From a virus: a DNA stretch of 36,675 nucleotides. Made by a program: the position numbers and the translations under genes. The DNA lies in IMG/VR virus record IMGVR_UViG_3300009285_000555, positions 1 to 36,675 of that record, one strand, 5' to 3'. Each line of letters opens with the position of its first letter. The first letter of the stretch is position 1. Of the stretch, positions 6,452 to 14,263 are shown piece by piece. The notes under the pieces were generated by a model, which saw only the letters and a list, made by a program, of their open reading frames with translations, searched no databases and had not been told where the DNA came from.

Positions 6452-7030
6452 TTATCTATAATTTACTGGTATCTGAATAATATCGACCTCGGCCCCGGGG
6501 ATTACTTTGCCTTCTTTTAAGTCTTTGAGTAGTAGTGCTTCGTCTATTTTCCAGTATTGATCTGGAATTTGATTACTTTCAGTGATCTTTAACACTTTCG
6601 ACTCACGGAATTGCACAAGTCCCTCATTGGTGGACGTCTCTTTTTCCGGTATTTTTATTGCTTCCATCTTCTTCATCGCTGTCTCGACCTTTAACGTGCC
6701 TTTTTCAAGTCGAGCGGCGATCTTGGCTTCGGCTTCTTTCTGCTTTACTACCTCGGCTGTTTGATATGCAGACATCTTAGATCGGATGGAGTCTATAACA
6801 CCCGTAAGGACAGTCTCTAACGGCTTCCAACGAGATCGTTCGGCTTTTAAAGCCTCGTTTAAGGGCCTAGTAACGCGCTCACGCTCTGTAGTAATACTGT
6901 CGAGGGCTTTGTTGGCTTTTGAGAGTATCTCAACGCCCACGGTCATTGTAGTGCGATCTGTGATGGTTAAGGCCTCGGCTTGGGCTACGATGGGTGATAT
7001 TTGCTTTTTAATTATTATTTCGTTTGTCAT
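6452..7030 (-). CDS. coiled-coil phage protein near recombination genes
   Basis: A 192-residue, strongly helical protein. A central KALDSITTERERVTRPLNEA segment and an Ala/Lys/Glu-rich coiled coil (residues 80-120) lead into a C-terminal segment, IPDQYWKIDEALLLKDLKEG-VIPGAEV. Proteins with this layout often sit beside phage recombinases and single-strand binding proteins, but I cannot name the family with confidence. It has its own promoter at 7070-7115, inside the end of the upstream zinc-ribbon gene, so it likely opens a new transcript that also carries the protease. No Shine-Dalgarno precedes ATG 7030; the leader is a U-rich run. Confidence 0.5.
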   Translation of the reverse strand: MTNEIIIKKQISPIVAQAEALTITDRTTMTVGVEILSKANKALDSITTERERVTRPLNEALKAERSRWKPLETVLTGVIDSIRSKMSAYQTAEVVKQKEAEAKIAARLEKGTLKVETAMKKMEAIKIPEKETSTNEGLVQFRESKVLKITESNQIPDQYWKIDEALLLKDLKEGKVIPGAEVDIIQIPVNYR

Positions 7031-7069
7031 TATCTTTTTTTATTTTTTTAATAATTATTCGACTTCTTA

Positions 7070-7115
7070 AGTTTATACTATCGTTTATCGCAAGTCAAGC
7101 CCAATGTGGGGATAA
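7070..7115 (-). promoter_or_regulatory. promoter with DnaA-box-like upstream element
   Basis: On the minus strand: AGTTATCCCCACA, then TTGACT (-35), 17 bases including TGCGATAA, and TAAACT (-10, complement of 7070-7075). It overlaps the stop codon of the zinc-ribbon gene and drives the genes from 7030 leftward. Confidence 0.6.
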
Positions 7116-7280
7116 CTTATTTTTAATACTTTTTCTTGCCACAACTCGCGATCTTTCTGTTTTACAAGAAAAACACGTCCCTGAATATGTACCGAAAAAT
7201 TCACCAAGAACTTTTCGTTCTTCCGTCTCTCCGCAGTTTTTACAAACTACCTTTTTTATATTTAAATTTTTCTTTTTCAT
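7095..7280 (-). CDS. 61-residue zinc-ribbon protein
   Basis: A Lys-rich N-terminus (MKKKNLNIKK) leads to VVCKNCGETEER (Cys13, Cys16) and TCFSCKTERSR (Cys36, Cys39), a complete CxxC-CxxC zinc ribbon, followed by a basic tail. Likely a nucleic-acid-binding accessory protein. It overlaps the primase stop by one base (TAATG), so it is co-translated with the primase. Confidence 0.6.
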   Translation of the reverse strand: MKKKNLNIKKVVCKNCGETEERKVLGEFFGTYSGTCFSCKTERSRVVARKSIKNKLSPHWA

Positions 7281-9394
7281 TACATTTTATCAAACTCATT
7301 TTCACTGACGACCTTTTTTTCTTCATTATCTTTTATAATTGATACGTTTCTCCAGCCTCTTACTCTTTTATCTTTTCCACTCATTGTGTCATAGATAAGA
7401 CCTTCAGAAGCGTATGGAGTATAAAAAAGAAACTTTGTCCCAAACATTTTTATTGTTTCTGCGGCTAGGTTGTTTCTAGCACAATGTTTTGTATATGTTT
7501 CATACATATCTTCTTTACTAATTTCATTGCCAATCTCTTGTGTTACTTTTTCTGCAACAAAGGTAGCAATTGATGAACCTCCTCTCATCATTTCTAGTTT
7601 TGTGTCGATCGCATTTTTACTATAAGTAAATGAATTTTGTTTTAATAGTCTTTCAAGTCCTTTCATTGCTAAATTGAACAAACCGGACCGCTCTTCCTCT
7701 GTGATTAATGTTTTTATAAAATTTGGTATTTGTTGTTCAATCACCTTTTCGAAACGAATTACCATCCAACGGGCAAAATATGCTTCATCATCAAAATCTT
7801 TAACATCTGGAATTTTATTACAGGCAAATGTTAACTTTGAAAAATTACAAAATGAAAATTGATTACCAAATTTATACTCTCCTGATATTGACCCTCCTCC
7901 AGTGGCTATTTTAAAATTTCCAGTGTCAGAGATGTCTTTTGCGGAAAGTTCATCAACTAGATTCCCGTGTTTTTCGTACAGATAAGCTGCTGCAAATTTA
8001 TCCGATGCCATTTTTTGAAGTGAGACGCTCGATATATTCTCTTTTCCAAGTAAATGAATTATCGTTTCAAGAAGCGTTGTTTTTCCTGTGTTACCTTCAC
8101 CAACGAATATTATTGCTTTTTTAAACATATATATGCGGTAAAAATAATATCCAAGCCACTCTTCTATCGTTGACCTTTGATTTTCTGATAATATTTGATC
8201 AAAAAAAGCTTTTGTTTTTGGGCAATCGCTGGATGGATTATATATCACAGGGAAACTATATTTGAATCGATATGCTGGAGAGTGTGGTAATAATTCTTTT
8301 GTTTCTATATTAAATATTCCATTTTTAAGAGGAATTAATATAGGAGAAGCGGATTGAAACACATCTCTAGGATAAGAAGTCATGTCTGCTATCTTGTGAA
8401 ATGTTTCCATTTTTGCTGATTTAGTAACATTATGCGCTAAAATACGTTGTATTTCAGGATAAATTATTTCATTTTCTGCTCGAAAATAGATACCGTCTTT
8501 ATAAACAAACATCTCTCTTTCTTTTTCTCCAACTGTTATTATGTTGAATTTTTGCGTTAAATATTTTGCTAGATAAAAAGTTCCTTTAGTTTTATTCTTT
8601 GCAAATTCTTTTGTTATATTTTTTTCTTCATTAGTGACTGAGTCTGTAGATGCTTCTTCAGGAGGATTGATATTCTTAATATGAGTTTTTTTAATACTAT
8701 TCCATGTGGTTAAAAGCTCTTTTTCTGACAAAGACGGCACATTAAAATCTTTATTCCATAATTTAAAATATGAAATCCCCAAAGTGTCCCACATTTCAGG
8801 AGATGTTTCGTATAAAATTTTGCCGGCAAGCTGTGTTGCGGACATATTCCTCAATCCTTTTACTTTGGATTCAGAGAAAAACTTTTCCCAATCTGTTTTT
8901 TCATTCTCCTGATTTTTCTCTTCTAACCATTCTGGAGCATCTATTATTTCAGATTCTTCGTTTATCCATTCGTATAATTTTTTTGAAGCATGTAAAGATG
9001 GCGGAAGTACGGCATAAGATAAATCACTGCGAATATCCACACCGGGCTTTATTCCTACTTTAGCACCAACTAATCCTTTTCTCCATTTATAAAATATATG
9101 CTGACCTCCACCTCCAGTGTTGGAACATAGTGTTGGTGGCAATATCAATCCATTTGTTGTTCCTCCAGATTTTGGATCAATATCTATAAGTATGATGCCG
9201 GAGATCTTACCACATATTAAGGCAATATTAGCTGAAGGATTATCTGTCCACCACTTAACAACTTCTTTTTGGGTAGGTAATCTGTTTTGATACTCTAACC
9301 ATGATTTTACCAATGGTAATTTACTTCCATTTTTTATAGGAATTATTGACCATCCTTTTGCTAAATATTTTAATGCAAAATCTAAATTGTTCAT
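7280..9394 (-). CDS. bifunctional primase-polymerase / SF3 (D5/P4-type) helicase
   Basis: This 704-residue replication initiator primes DNA and unwinds the fork. The N-terminal archaeo-eukaryotic primase domain shows DIDPKSGG (Asp71, Asp73, metal ligands), TGGGGQHI (His99) and a final SYAVLPPS strand. A linker (about residues 160-265) precedes the D5 N-like region and the SF3 helicase: Walker A GEGNTGKTT (432-440), NLVDEL (Walker B, 479-483), and motif C LTFACNKIP (521-529). The C-terminus has a winged-helix-like segment. It is typical in length for P4/D5 primases. It has no visible Shine-Dalgarno and a structured leader (9412-9462) behind a good promoter. Confidence 0.9.
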   Translation of the reverse strand: MNNLDFALKYLAKGWSIIPIKNGSKLPLVKSWLEYQNRLPTQKEVVKWWTDNPSANIALICGKISGIILIDIDPKSGGTTNGLILPPTLCSNTGGGGQHIFYKWRKGLVGAKVGIKPGVDIRSDLSYAVLPPSLHASKKLYEWINEESEIIDAPEWLEEKNQENEKTDWEKFFSESKVKGLRNMSATQLAGKILYETSPEMWDTLGISYFKLWNKDFNVPSLSEKELLTTWNSIKKTHIKNINPPEEASTDSVTNEEKNITKEFAKNKTKGTFYLAKYLTQKFNIITVGEKEREMFVYKDGIYFRAENEIIYPEIQRILAHNVTKSAKMETFHKIADMTSYPRDVFQSASPILIPLKNGIFNIETKELLPHSPAYRFKYSFPVIYNPSSDCPKTKAFFDQILSENQRSTIEEWLGYYFYRIYMFKKAIIFVGEGNTGKTTLLETIIHLLGKENISSVSLQKMASDKFAAAYLYEKHGNLVDELSAKDISDTGNFKIATGGGSISGEYKFGNQFSFCNFSKLTFACNKIPDVKDFDDEAYFARWMVIRFEKVIEQQIPNFIKTLITEEERSGLFNLAMKGLERLLKQNSFTYSKNAIDTKLEMMRGGSSIATFVAEKVTQEIGNEISKEDMYETYTKHCARNNLAAETIKMFGTKFLFYTPYASEGLIYDTMSGKDKRVRGWRNVSIIKDNEEKKVVSENEFDKM

Positions 9395-9411
9395 AATATT
9401 TTACAAGCAAA

Positions 9412-9462
9412 ATCCGCAAGACGGTTGGACAGGCTCGTGAGAACCTAGACCATCTTGCGGAT
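9412..9462 (-). other. long hairpin in the primase mRNA leader
   Basis: ATCCGCAAGA (9412-9421) and TCTTGCGGAT (9453-9462) pair perfectly and, past one mismatch, GGT pairs with ACC. An inner AGG-CT/AG-CCT stem is possible. In the minus-strand transcript the stem is followed by UUUUG and the start codon comes 18 bases later, so it may act as a weak attenuator or a translational control element. Confidence 0.5.
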
Positions 9463-9508
9463 GTTGCCTACAAATTAAATTGTTATTCACGAATTTGTCC
9501 ATGTCATT

Positions 9509-9567
9509 ATTATAATTCTTACATAATTTTACGCAAGTTGAGAACTGTTGAAAAAGTGGGGATAACT
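9509..9567 (-). promoter_or_regulatory. primase promoter with DnaA-box-like element
   Basis: On the minus strand: AGTTATCCCCAC (9556-9567), then ACTTGCGT (TTGCGT as -35), 16 bases and TATAAT (complement of 9509-9514). Predicted start near 9502 gives a leader of about 108 bases carrying the hairpin. It also lies just beyond the HNH gene stop. Confidence 0.7.
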
Positions 9568-9569
9568 CG

Positions 9570-10031
9570 TTAAGTCTGTTGATATTTTTTTCCTTTACTA
9601 ATATTATCTCTCCACCACATAGGTTTTAGGTTTGTGTAATGAGACGCTTTTCTAAATTCTTCTTCATTTGAGAGATCAAATAAGGAAAGAGGCTTATCGT
9701 GGTCTATATGCCATCCTTTAAAAGCCCAATTATCCCAATTCATGCCTTTTGTAAACTGTTTTTCTAGGTATATTTTTAATTCTGAAACAGAACAGCCAAT
9801 ATCTTTTAGAATGACTGAGTTTTTTGGATTATTTTTAAGTATATAATACAATCTGCCTCTTATTATTGTTCTAAGTTTTTGTGCTTTTAATTGGTTAATG
9901 TTTTCACTGATATTATTCCATTTAAGCCCTTTAAATTTATGGAATAGAGACTGATTTCTAGCTATTATCTTTTCTTTGTTTTTCTTCATAAAATTAATAA
10001 TAAACTTTTTTTTGGCTTTTCCTTGTCTCAT
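9570..10031 (-). CDS. HNH endonuclease, probably homing-type
   Basis: A 153-residue nuclease. A basic helical N-terminus is followed by LKDIGCSVSELKIYLEKQF and the HNH core: GWHIDHDKPLSLFDL (His108, Asp110, His111), HYTNLKPMWW (Asn134) and DNISKGKKY (Asn143). This is the standard phage HNH family in which the region before the core reads GMNWDNW. Such genes are free-standing homing endonucleases or packaging-linked nucleases; here the gene lies next to the divergent control region, far from terminase, so homing is more likely. It has its own promoter, with an almost leaderless start. Confidence 0.8.
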   Translation of the reverse strand: MRQGKAKKKFIINFMKKNKEKIIARNQSLFHKFKGLKWNNISENINQLKAQKLRTIIRGRLYYILKNNPKNSVILKDIGCSVSELKIYLEKQFTKGMNWDNWAFKGWHIDHDKPLSLFDLSNEEEFRKASHYTNLKPMWWRDNISKGKKYQQT

Positions 10032-10040
10032 ATAGGTTTT

Positions 10041-10069
10041 ATTATATACCTTTAAGAAAAGATATGCAA
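10041..10069 (-). promoter_or_regulatory. promoter of HNH gene
   Basis: On the minus strand: TTGCAT, 17 bases, TATAAT (complement of 10041-10046). Only nine bases separate the -10 from ATG 10031, so the mRNA has a leader of about two to three bases. Confidence 0.7.
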
Positions 10070-10219
10070 GATACTTATATATTTTTACTACGTCAATTTT
10101 TATAATATATATATAATATATATCATTATATGATATGTCAATAGTTTAGTACAAAAACTGATGTAAGTAAAAAAAATAGGTATCTCCGGTATCAGTACAG
10201 ATTGTTTGTGGTGTAATAT
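10070..10219. other. AT-rich divergent control region
   Basis: No gene is seen. The stretch between the divergent promoters is very AT-rich (TATAATATATATATAATATA near 10101-10120) and contains the palindrome ATATCAT-TAT-ATGATAT (10120-10136), a good size for a dimeric repressor operator, plus a direct repeat of GGTATC (10179 and 10188). It could hold an origin or the early/late switch; no DnaA-box match is seen here. Confidence 0.4.
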
Positions 10220-10248
10220 TTGTGTTTTGTTTGCGATAATGATATACT
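10220..10248 (+). promoter_or_regulatory. first late/right-arm promoter
   Basis: TTGTGT (10220-10225), 17 bases, TATACT (10243-10248) with a TG two bases upstream of it (extended -10). The spacer contains TTGCGATAA, as in two minus-strand promoters. ATG 10256 lies seven bases after the -10, so the transcript is probably leaderless. Confidence 0.6.
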
Positions 10249-10255
10249 TATGTGC

Positions 10256-10414
10256 ATGAATAGATCAGAAGCCGCTAAGAAGCGTATTGGGAAGACAAAA
10301 AAAGAGAGAAGTGATATAATGGCTAATATAGCTCGTGTTAAATGGTATAAGATGTCCTCAGATGACCAGTATAAACATATTATAAAAATGGTTAATGGTA
10401 GAAAAAATAAATGA
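10256..10414 (+). CDS. 52-residue basic hypothetical protein
   Basis: The start at 10256 is chosen over 10220 because the promoter's -10 lies at 10243-10248. The product (MNRSEAAKKRIGKTKKERSD...) is rich in Lys/Arg with a helical pattern and may bind nucleic acid; not recognised. It is the first gene of the right arm and overlaps the next gene by four bases (ATGA). Confidence 0.5.
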   Translation: MNRSEAAKKRIGKTKKERSDIMANIARVKWYKMSSDDQYKHIIKMVNGRKNK

Positions 10415-10698
10415 ATAAAAAGGAACAAATAAAAGTTGATAAAGAGTTTCTAATGAAGATGACGAATCAGATTGATAATTTGACTAAACAGTTGGAGGAG
10501 ATGAAGAACAGACCTGTACCGGCTATCGTTAAGGAAATACCAAAAGAAATTCCTACATTAGATTATAAAGTTTCGTTTTATAGTGCTGATCCAAATAAGA
10601 TTGATATTTCAGAATTAAATTTAACTTTTAAAAAAGAAATTGAAAATTTGATGAATAAGTATAAGGTCGTGAAATTTGTAATGGATTATAAGAAATGA
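10411..10698 (+). CDS. 95-residue hypothetical protein with short coiled coil
   Basis: An N-terminal coiled coil (residues 5-35, KVDKEFLMKMTNQIDNLTKQ) is followed by a Pro-rich hinge (RPVPAIVKEIPKEIPTLDYK) and a C-terminal alpha/beta segment. Not recognised. ATGA overlaps link it both to the gene before and to the ParB-like fragment after it, suggesting that the ancestral operon continued directly into the ParB-methyltransferase gene. Confidence 0.5.
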   Translation: MNKKEQIKVDKEFLMKMTNQIDNLTKQLEEMKNRPVPAIVKEIPKEIPTLDYKVSFYSADPNKIDISELNLTFKKEIENLMNKYKVVKFVMDYKK

Positions 10699-10796
10699 AA
10701 ATTGGTCTTATTAAACCTTATAGTAAAAATGCTAAAAAACATCCTGCTAAACAAATTGAACAGGTGGCCAATTCTATTAAAGAGTTTGGTTTGTAA
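10695..10796 (+). pseudogene. truncated 5' end of a ParB-domain gene
   Basis: The 33-residue frame MKIGLIKPYSKNAKKHPAKQ-IEQVANSIKEFGL* matches the first 38 residues of the downstream ParB-methyltransferase ([28 protein letters not shown]) and stops exactly where that protein continues into its ParB core. Its ATG overlaps the preceding stop, as expected for the original start of the operon gene. It looks like the stranded 5' part of an older copy, separated by the endonuclease gene inserted at 10821-11240. Confidence 0.7.
10724..10744 (+). repeat. 21-bp direct repeat flanking the endonuclease gene (mate at 11271-11291)
   Basis: The 21 bases here recur exactly at 11271-11291, 547 bp downstream, within the corresponding codons of the ParB-methyltransferase. 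The two copies are in the same reading frame relative to their ATGs, so recombination between them would delete the endonuclease gene and leave an intact fused ParB gene. Confidence 0.8.
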
Positions 10797-10814
10797 AACC
10801 TTTTATGATACAAT
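10786..10814 (+). promoter_or_regulatory. promoter of the endonuclease gene
   Basis: TTGGTT (10786-10791), 17 bases, TACAAT (10809-10814) preceded by TGA (extended -10). The -35 lies inside the last codons of the ParB fragment. ATG 10821 is six bases after the -10, implying a leaderless mRNA. Confidence 0.5.
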
Positions 10815-10820
10815 ATGGGT

Positions 10821-11240
10821 ATGAAAACCCATAGAATGTCTAAAACAAGATTTTATAAGATATGGAAAGGAATTTTTACTAGGTGTTATAATAAGAATTA
10901 TAAATTATTTAAGGATTACGGAGGCAGAGGAATAAAAGTATCTGACGAATGGCATAAATTTGAAAACTTTAGAGATGATATGTTGGCAGAGTATAAAGAT
11001 GACTTAAGTATTGAAAGAATTGATAATAATGGAAATTATTGCAAAGAAAACTGCCGATGGGCGACAAAGGAAGAGCAGAATAGAAATAAAAGAATGCACA
11101 AATTAACAAGAGATAAGGTAATTGAAATAAGGGATAAATATGAATATGGGAAAGGTAGGATGTTGTCAAAAGAGTATGGTGTAACACCAGCGGTTATATC
11201 AGAAATAGTTAATAAAAAAAGAAATTATGCAAATTATTGA
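10821..11240 (+). CDS. homing-type endonuclease (GGRGI-family) with C-terminal HTH
   Basis: A 139-residue protein of the phage family with the signature [38 protein letters not shown] and [14 protein letters not shown]. These are usually annotated as HNH/AP2-like mobile endonucleases. The C-terminus ([37 protein letters not shown]) is a helix-turn-helix of the kind that homing endonucleases use for target recognition. ATG 10821 is preferred to ATG 10815, which abuts the -10. The gene overlaps the start of ParB-methyltransferase by 14 bases and is flanked by duplicated ParB sequence, which supports mobility. Confidence 0.65.
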   Translation: MKTHRMSKTRFYKIWKGIFTRCYNKNYKLFKDYGGRGIKVSDEWHKFENFRDDMLAEYKDDLSIERIDNNGNYCKENCRWATKEEQNRNKRMHKLTRDKVIEIRDKYEYGKGRMLSKEYGVTPAVISEIVNKKRNYANY

Positions 11241-12474
11241 TTTTAAAATAGAAAATATCAAGCCATACCCTAAAAATGCTAAAAAACATCCGCAAAAACA
11301 AGTAGAACAGATAGCAGACAGTATAAAAGAATTTGGGTGGGGACAACCCATAGTAATAGACCAAAACAATGAGATAATAGTTGGACATGGTCGCTATGAA
11401 GCCGCCAAACGCTTAAAATTGAGCGATGTGCCTATCTTACAGGTAAACTTGACCAAAGAGCAGGCTAAGGCTTATAGACTCGCTGACAACAAATTAAATG
11501 AATCTGAATGGGACATGGGATTGGTCATAGAAGAACTTAAGGGATTAAGTGATGAGATGTTTGATTTGACTGGGTTTGATAAAGACCTAATCATAGAACC
11601 GGACGAAAAAGACGATATAATACCTGAAAATGTAGAACCAAAAGCTAAATTAGGGGATTTATATAAATTAGGAAATCATAGAGTTTTATGTGGAGACAGC
11701 ACAAAGATTGAGGATGTGGAGAGGTTGATGGATGGTAAGAAGGCGGATATGGTGTTTACTTCACCACCATATTCAGATATGCGTGAGTATGAGGGTGGAA
11801 AAGATTTATCGGTTGGTAATATAATTAAGTTTATACAGGTGTTTGAACCATTTTGTACTTATCAAGTAATTAATTTAGGGATACAAAGAAAAGAAGGTGC
11901 TATTTATAGATACTGGGATGATTATATAGATTTTGCTGAATCAGTTGGTTATAAATTGTTATCTTGGAATATATGGAATAGGGAAGAAGCACGCAGTGTT
12001 GGTCAAGCAACCGCAATGTTTCCGATTCAACATGAGTTTATATTTGTATTTGGTTATGAAAAAGGTGAATTAAAAAAGACTGTTGAAAGTAAAACAGCAG
12101 GTAGACAACATACATCAGGTCAAAGACAAAAAGATGGTTCTATGGTTTATAGAGAACATAAAACACATCCATATAAAGCAATAGGAACTGTTCTAACTGT
12201 GGGAGTAGAAAATACTAATAAGACTAATCATCCCGCAGTATATCCTGTGATACTGCCAGAAGAATATATTAAGGCAATGGCACAATCAAGTGTAATTGAC
12301 CCATTCTTAGGCTCTGGTTCTACTCTTATAGCCTGTGAAAAGACAAACAGAATATGCTACGGAATGGAGCTCGATCCCAAGTATGTTTCAGTTATTATAG
12401 AAAGATGGTGTAAATATACAGGGATAACAAAAATAGAAAAGAATGGAGAGACCATGGAATGGGAAAATGGATAA
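11227..12474 (+). CDS. ParB-domain / DNA methyltransferase fusion
   Basis: A 415-residue fusion. Residues 1-120 are a ParB/Sulfiredoxin-like domain ([24 protein letters not shown] at 50-61, the GxGR box). Residues 140-400 are an N4/N6-type methyltransferase: [18 protein letters not shown], catalytic TSPPYS (178-183), and SAM-binding [13 protein letters not shown] (358-370). The TSPPY form suggests N4-cytosine rather than adenine methylation. Such fusions are common in phages just upstream of terminase genes, where they may mark phage DNA against restriction or regulate packaging. It follows the homing endonuclease; no Shine-Dalgarno precedes it. Confidence 0.85.
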   Translation: MQIIDFKIENIKPYPKNAKKHPQKQVEQIADSIKEFGWGQPIVIDQNNEIIVGHGRYEAAKRLKLSDVPILQVNLTKEQAKAYRLADNKLNESEWDMGLVIEELKGLSDEMFDLTGFDKDLIIEPDEKDDIIPENVEPKAKLGDLYKLGNHRVLCGDSTKIEDVERLMDGKKADMVFTSPPYSDMREYEGGKDLSVGNIIKFIQVFEPFCTYQVINLGIQRKEGAIYRYWDDYIDFAESVGYKLLSWNIWNREEARSVGQATAMFPIQHEFIFVFGYEKGELKKTVESKTAGRQHTSGQRQKDGSMVYREHKTHPYKAIGTVLTVGVENTNKTNHPAVYPVILPEEYIKAMAQSSVIDPFLGSGSTLIACEKTNRICYGMELDPKYVSVIIERWCKYTGITKIEKNGETMEWENG

Positions 12475-12480
12475 GGTTAC

Positions 12481-12509
12481 TGGATTGAAAGCTGAATTAG
12501 TGGTATAAT
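12481..12509 (+). promoter_or_regulatory. promoter of the packaging operon
   Basis: TGGTATAAT (extended -10, TATAAT at 12504-12509) with a weak -35 TGGATT 17 bases upstream. ATG 12517 begins seven bases after the -10, so the terminase mRNA is probably leaderless. Confidence 0.6.
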
Positions 12510-12516
12510 AATATTT

Positions 12517-12864
12517 ATGAAAAAGCCTAAAAACAAAGACAAAAACAAAGGACACAGCAATTTGATTTTTATAAAAAAAGGGGAGAGACTTAATCCTAAT
12601 GGTAGACCTAAAGGGCAAAAGAATTATGCCACACTTAGACGAGAAGCTATTATTGCTGTTGGAAAATTAAACGGAAAGACTGCTGAAGAAATAGAAATAA
12701 TGTTACATAGTAAGGGAATTTCTGAAGCGTTAAAAGGAGATTTTAGATTTTATAAAGATGATCTCGATAGAACCCACGGGCAAGCATTACAGAAAATAAG
12801 TGATCCTGATGGAAATCCCATCACTCCAACTATTATTTTTATTCCTGAACCGTATAAAGAATAA
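12517..12864 (+). CDS. terminase small-subunit-like protein (DUF5681-like)
   Basis: A 115-residue basic protein. The N-terminus KKGERLNPNGRPKGQKNYAT matches the DUF5681 type (NPxGRPKGxxN) seen in small proteins directly before large terminase genes. An EAIIAVGKLNGKTAEEIEI helix and DFRFYKDDLDRTHGQ follow. It probably recognises phage DNA for packaging, though DUF5681 proteins are not proven small terminases. It overlaps the large terminase by one base (TAATG). Confidence 0.65.
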   Translation: MKKPKNKDKNKGHSNLIFIKKGERLNPNGRPKGQKNYATLRREAIIAVGKLNGKTAEEIEIMLHSKGISEALKGDFRFYKDDLDRTHGQALQKISDPDGNPITPTIIFIPEPYKE

Positions 12865-14222
12865 TGGAATGGCGCCCGCAAGAAGGAAAGCAAACCGAGG
12901 CTTTAAGATATAGGGTCTTTGAGGAACTTTATGGTGGAGCAAGAGGTGGAGGTAAGACTGCGGCTGGTATTGCTTGGCTTGCTATTGATATTGAACATCC
13001 TAAGTATCGCGCTTTGGTAATTCGTAAAAATGCAGATGACTTGAAAGACTGGATCGACAAAGCTAGAGCTTTGTATGTGCCTATGGGAGCCACTGTGACT
13101 GGGCAAAGTCCAGAGATACGATTTCCTTGGGGAGCTGTAATACGAACTGGACACTTGAATGATGATAACGCTTACGAGAAGTATCAAGGGCAGGAATATT
13201 GTAGGATTTTAATAGAGGAATTGACACAGATAGCTACAGAGGAGAGATATTTAAAATTGATTTCTTCTTGTCGTTCTGCAATACCTGAATTAAAAGCCAG
13301 AGTGTTTTGCACAACTAATCCCGGAGGGGCTGGACATGAATGGGTTAAGAAACGTTTTGTTGATGTGTGTGAGCCGATGAAAGTATATAAAGATTTAGAT
13401 ACAGGGAGAAGTAGAGTATTTATACCGGCAACAGTGAGTGATAATCCTATTTTAAACAAAGCTGACCCGGGTTATATAAAGTTTCTTGACGGATTACCTG
13501 ACGCATTGCGTAAGGCATGGCGAGATGGTAATTGGGATAGTTTTGCGGGACAGTATTTTGGAGAATGGAATAAAGATGTGCATGTCGTTGAACCATTTGC
13601 CGTGCCTGAGTCGTGGGTTAAAATACGCGGAGTTGACCCCTCTGGCCGTGCCGGTACAACCTCTAGCCATATTTACGCGATAGACACTGATGGAATTGTT
13701 TGGGTGGTCCGGGAACATTACAAAAGCGGATTAGACGCTGACCAGCATGCTAGGGAAATCGCTTTAATGTCTGAAGGGTTTAATATCCATTATACGGTGA
13801 TAGACTCATCTGCATTTAGTAAGTTAGGACTTCCTGAAACAATGGCTGAAATATATGAGAGAAATGGGGTGAATGGACTTGTGCCGGCGTCTAAAGATCG
13901 TGTGACAGGATGGAATGTTGTGCATCAGTATTTACGACATGATAAGGACAATAAACCTAAAATAAGGATATTTAGTAATTGTATTAATCTTATACGAACA
14001 ATACCTTTAGCGATATTTGACGAACGAAAACCAGAGGACATTGAGACAAAGTATCAAGGGGCGGAACATAATGACGCACTTGATGAAATAAGATATGTGT
14101 TGCAAACATTGAGAGAACAGAGATCTCCTAGACCGCTTTCGATAGTCGAACGAAGATTGCAAGAATTAAAGGAAAGAGATAGTCAATACAGTTATCGCTA
14201 TTCAAGAGAAAACGTGATATAA
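12864..14222 (+). CDS. terL: terminase large subunit
   Basis: The 452-residue packaging motor. The ATPase domain carries Walker A GGARGGGKT (residues 24-32), Walker B ILIEEL (115-120) and coupling motif TTNPGG (150-155). The RNase H-like nuclease domain has Asp258 (GVDPS), Asp314 (TVIDSS) and an HNDALDE segment (402-408), the three acidic positions expected. It converts ATP hydrolysis into DNA translocation through the portal and cuts concatemers. Its position between the small-subunit-like gene and portal is canonical. The start is fixed by the TAATG overlap. Confidence 0.95.
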   Translation: MEWRPQEGKQTEALRYRVFEELYGGARGGGKTAAGIAWLAIDIEHPKYRALVIRKNADDLKDWIDKARALYVPMGATVTGQSPEIRFPWGAVIRTGHLNDDNAYEKYQGQEYCRILIEELTQIATEERYLKLISSCRSAIPELKARVFCTTNPGGAGHEWVKKRFVDVCEPMKVYKDLDTGRSRVFIPATVSDNPILNKADPGYIKFLDGLPDALRKAWRDGNWDSFAGQYFGEWNKDVHVVEPFAVPESWVKIRGVDPSGRAGTTSSHIYAIDTDGIVWVVREHYKSGLDADQHAREIALMSEGFNIHYTVIDSSAFSKLGLPETMAEIYERNGVNGLVPASKDRVTGWNVVHQYLRHDKDNKPKIRIFSNCINLIRTIPLAIFDERKPEDIETKYQGAEHNDALDEIRYVLQTLREQRSPRPLSIVERRLQELKERDSQYSYRYSRENVI

Positions 14223-14263
14223 TTATTTATTATTTTATAGTTTAAAAGCTGTGGGACTATTAA

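Noticed and set aside
10220-10255. Upstream ATG at 10220 for the 52-residue gene
   Set aside because: The -10 at 10243-10248 lies after it, so that ATG would not be transcribed from this promoter.
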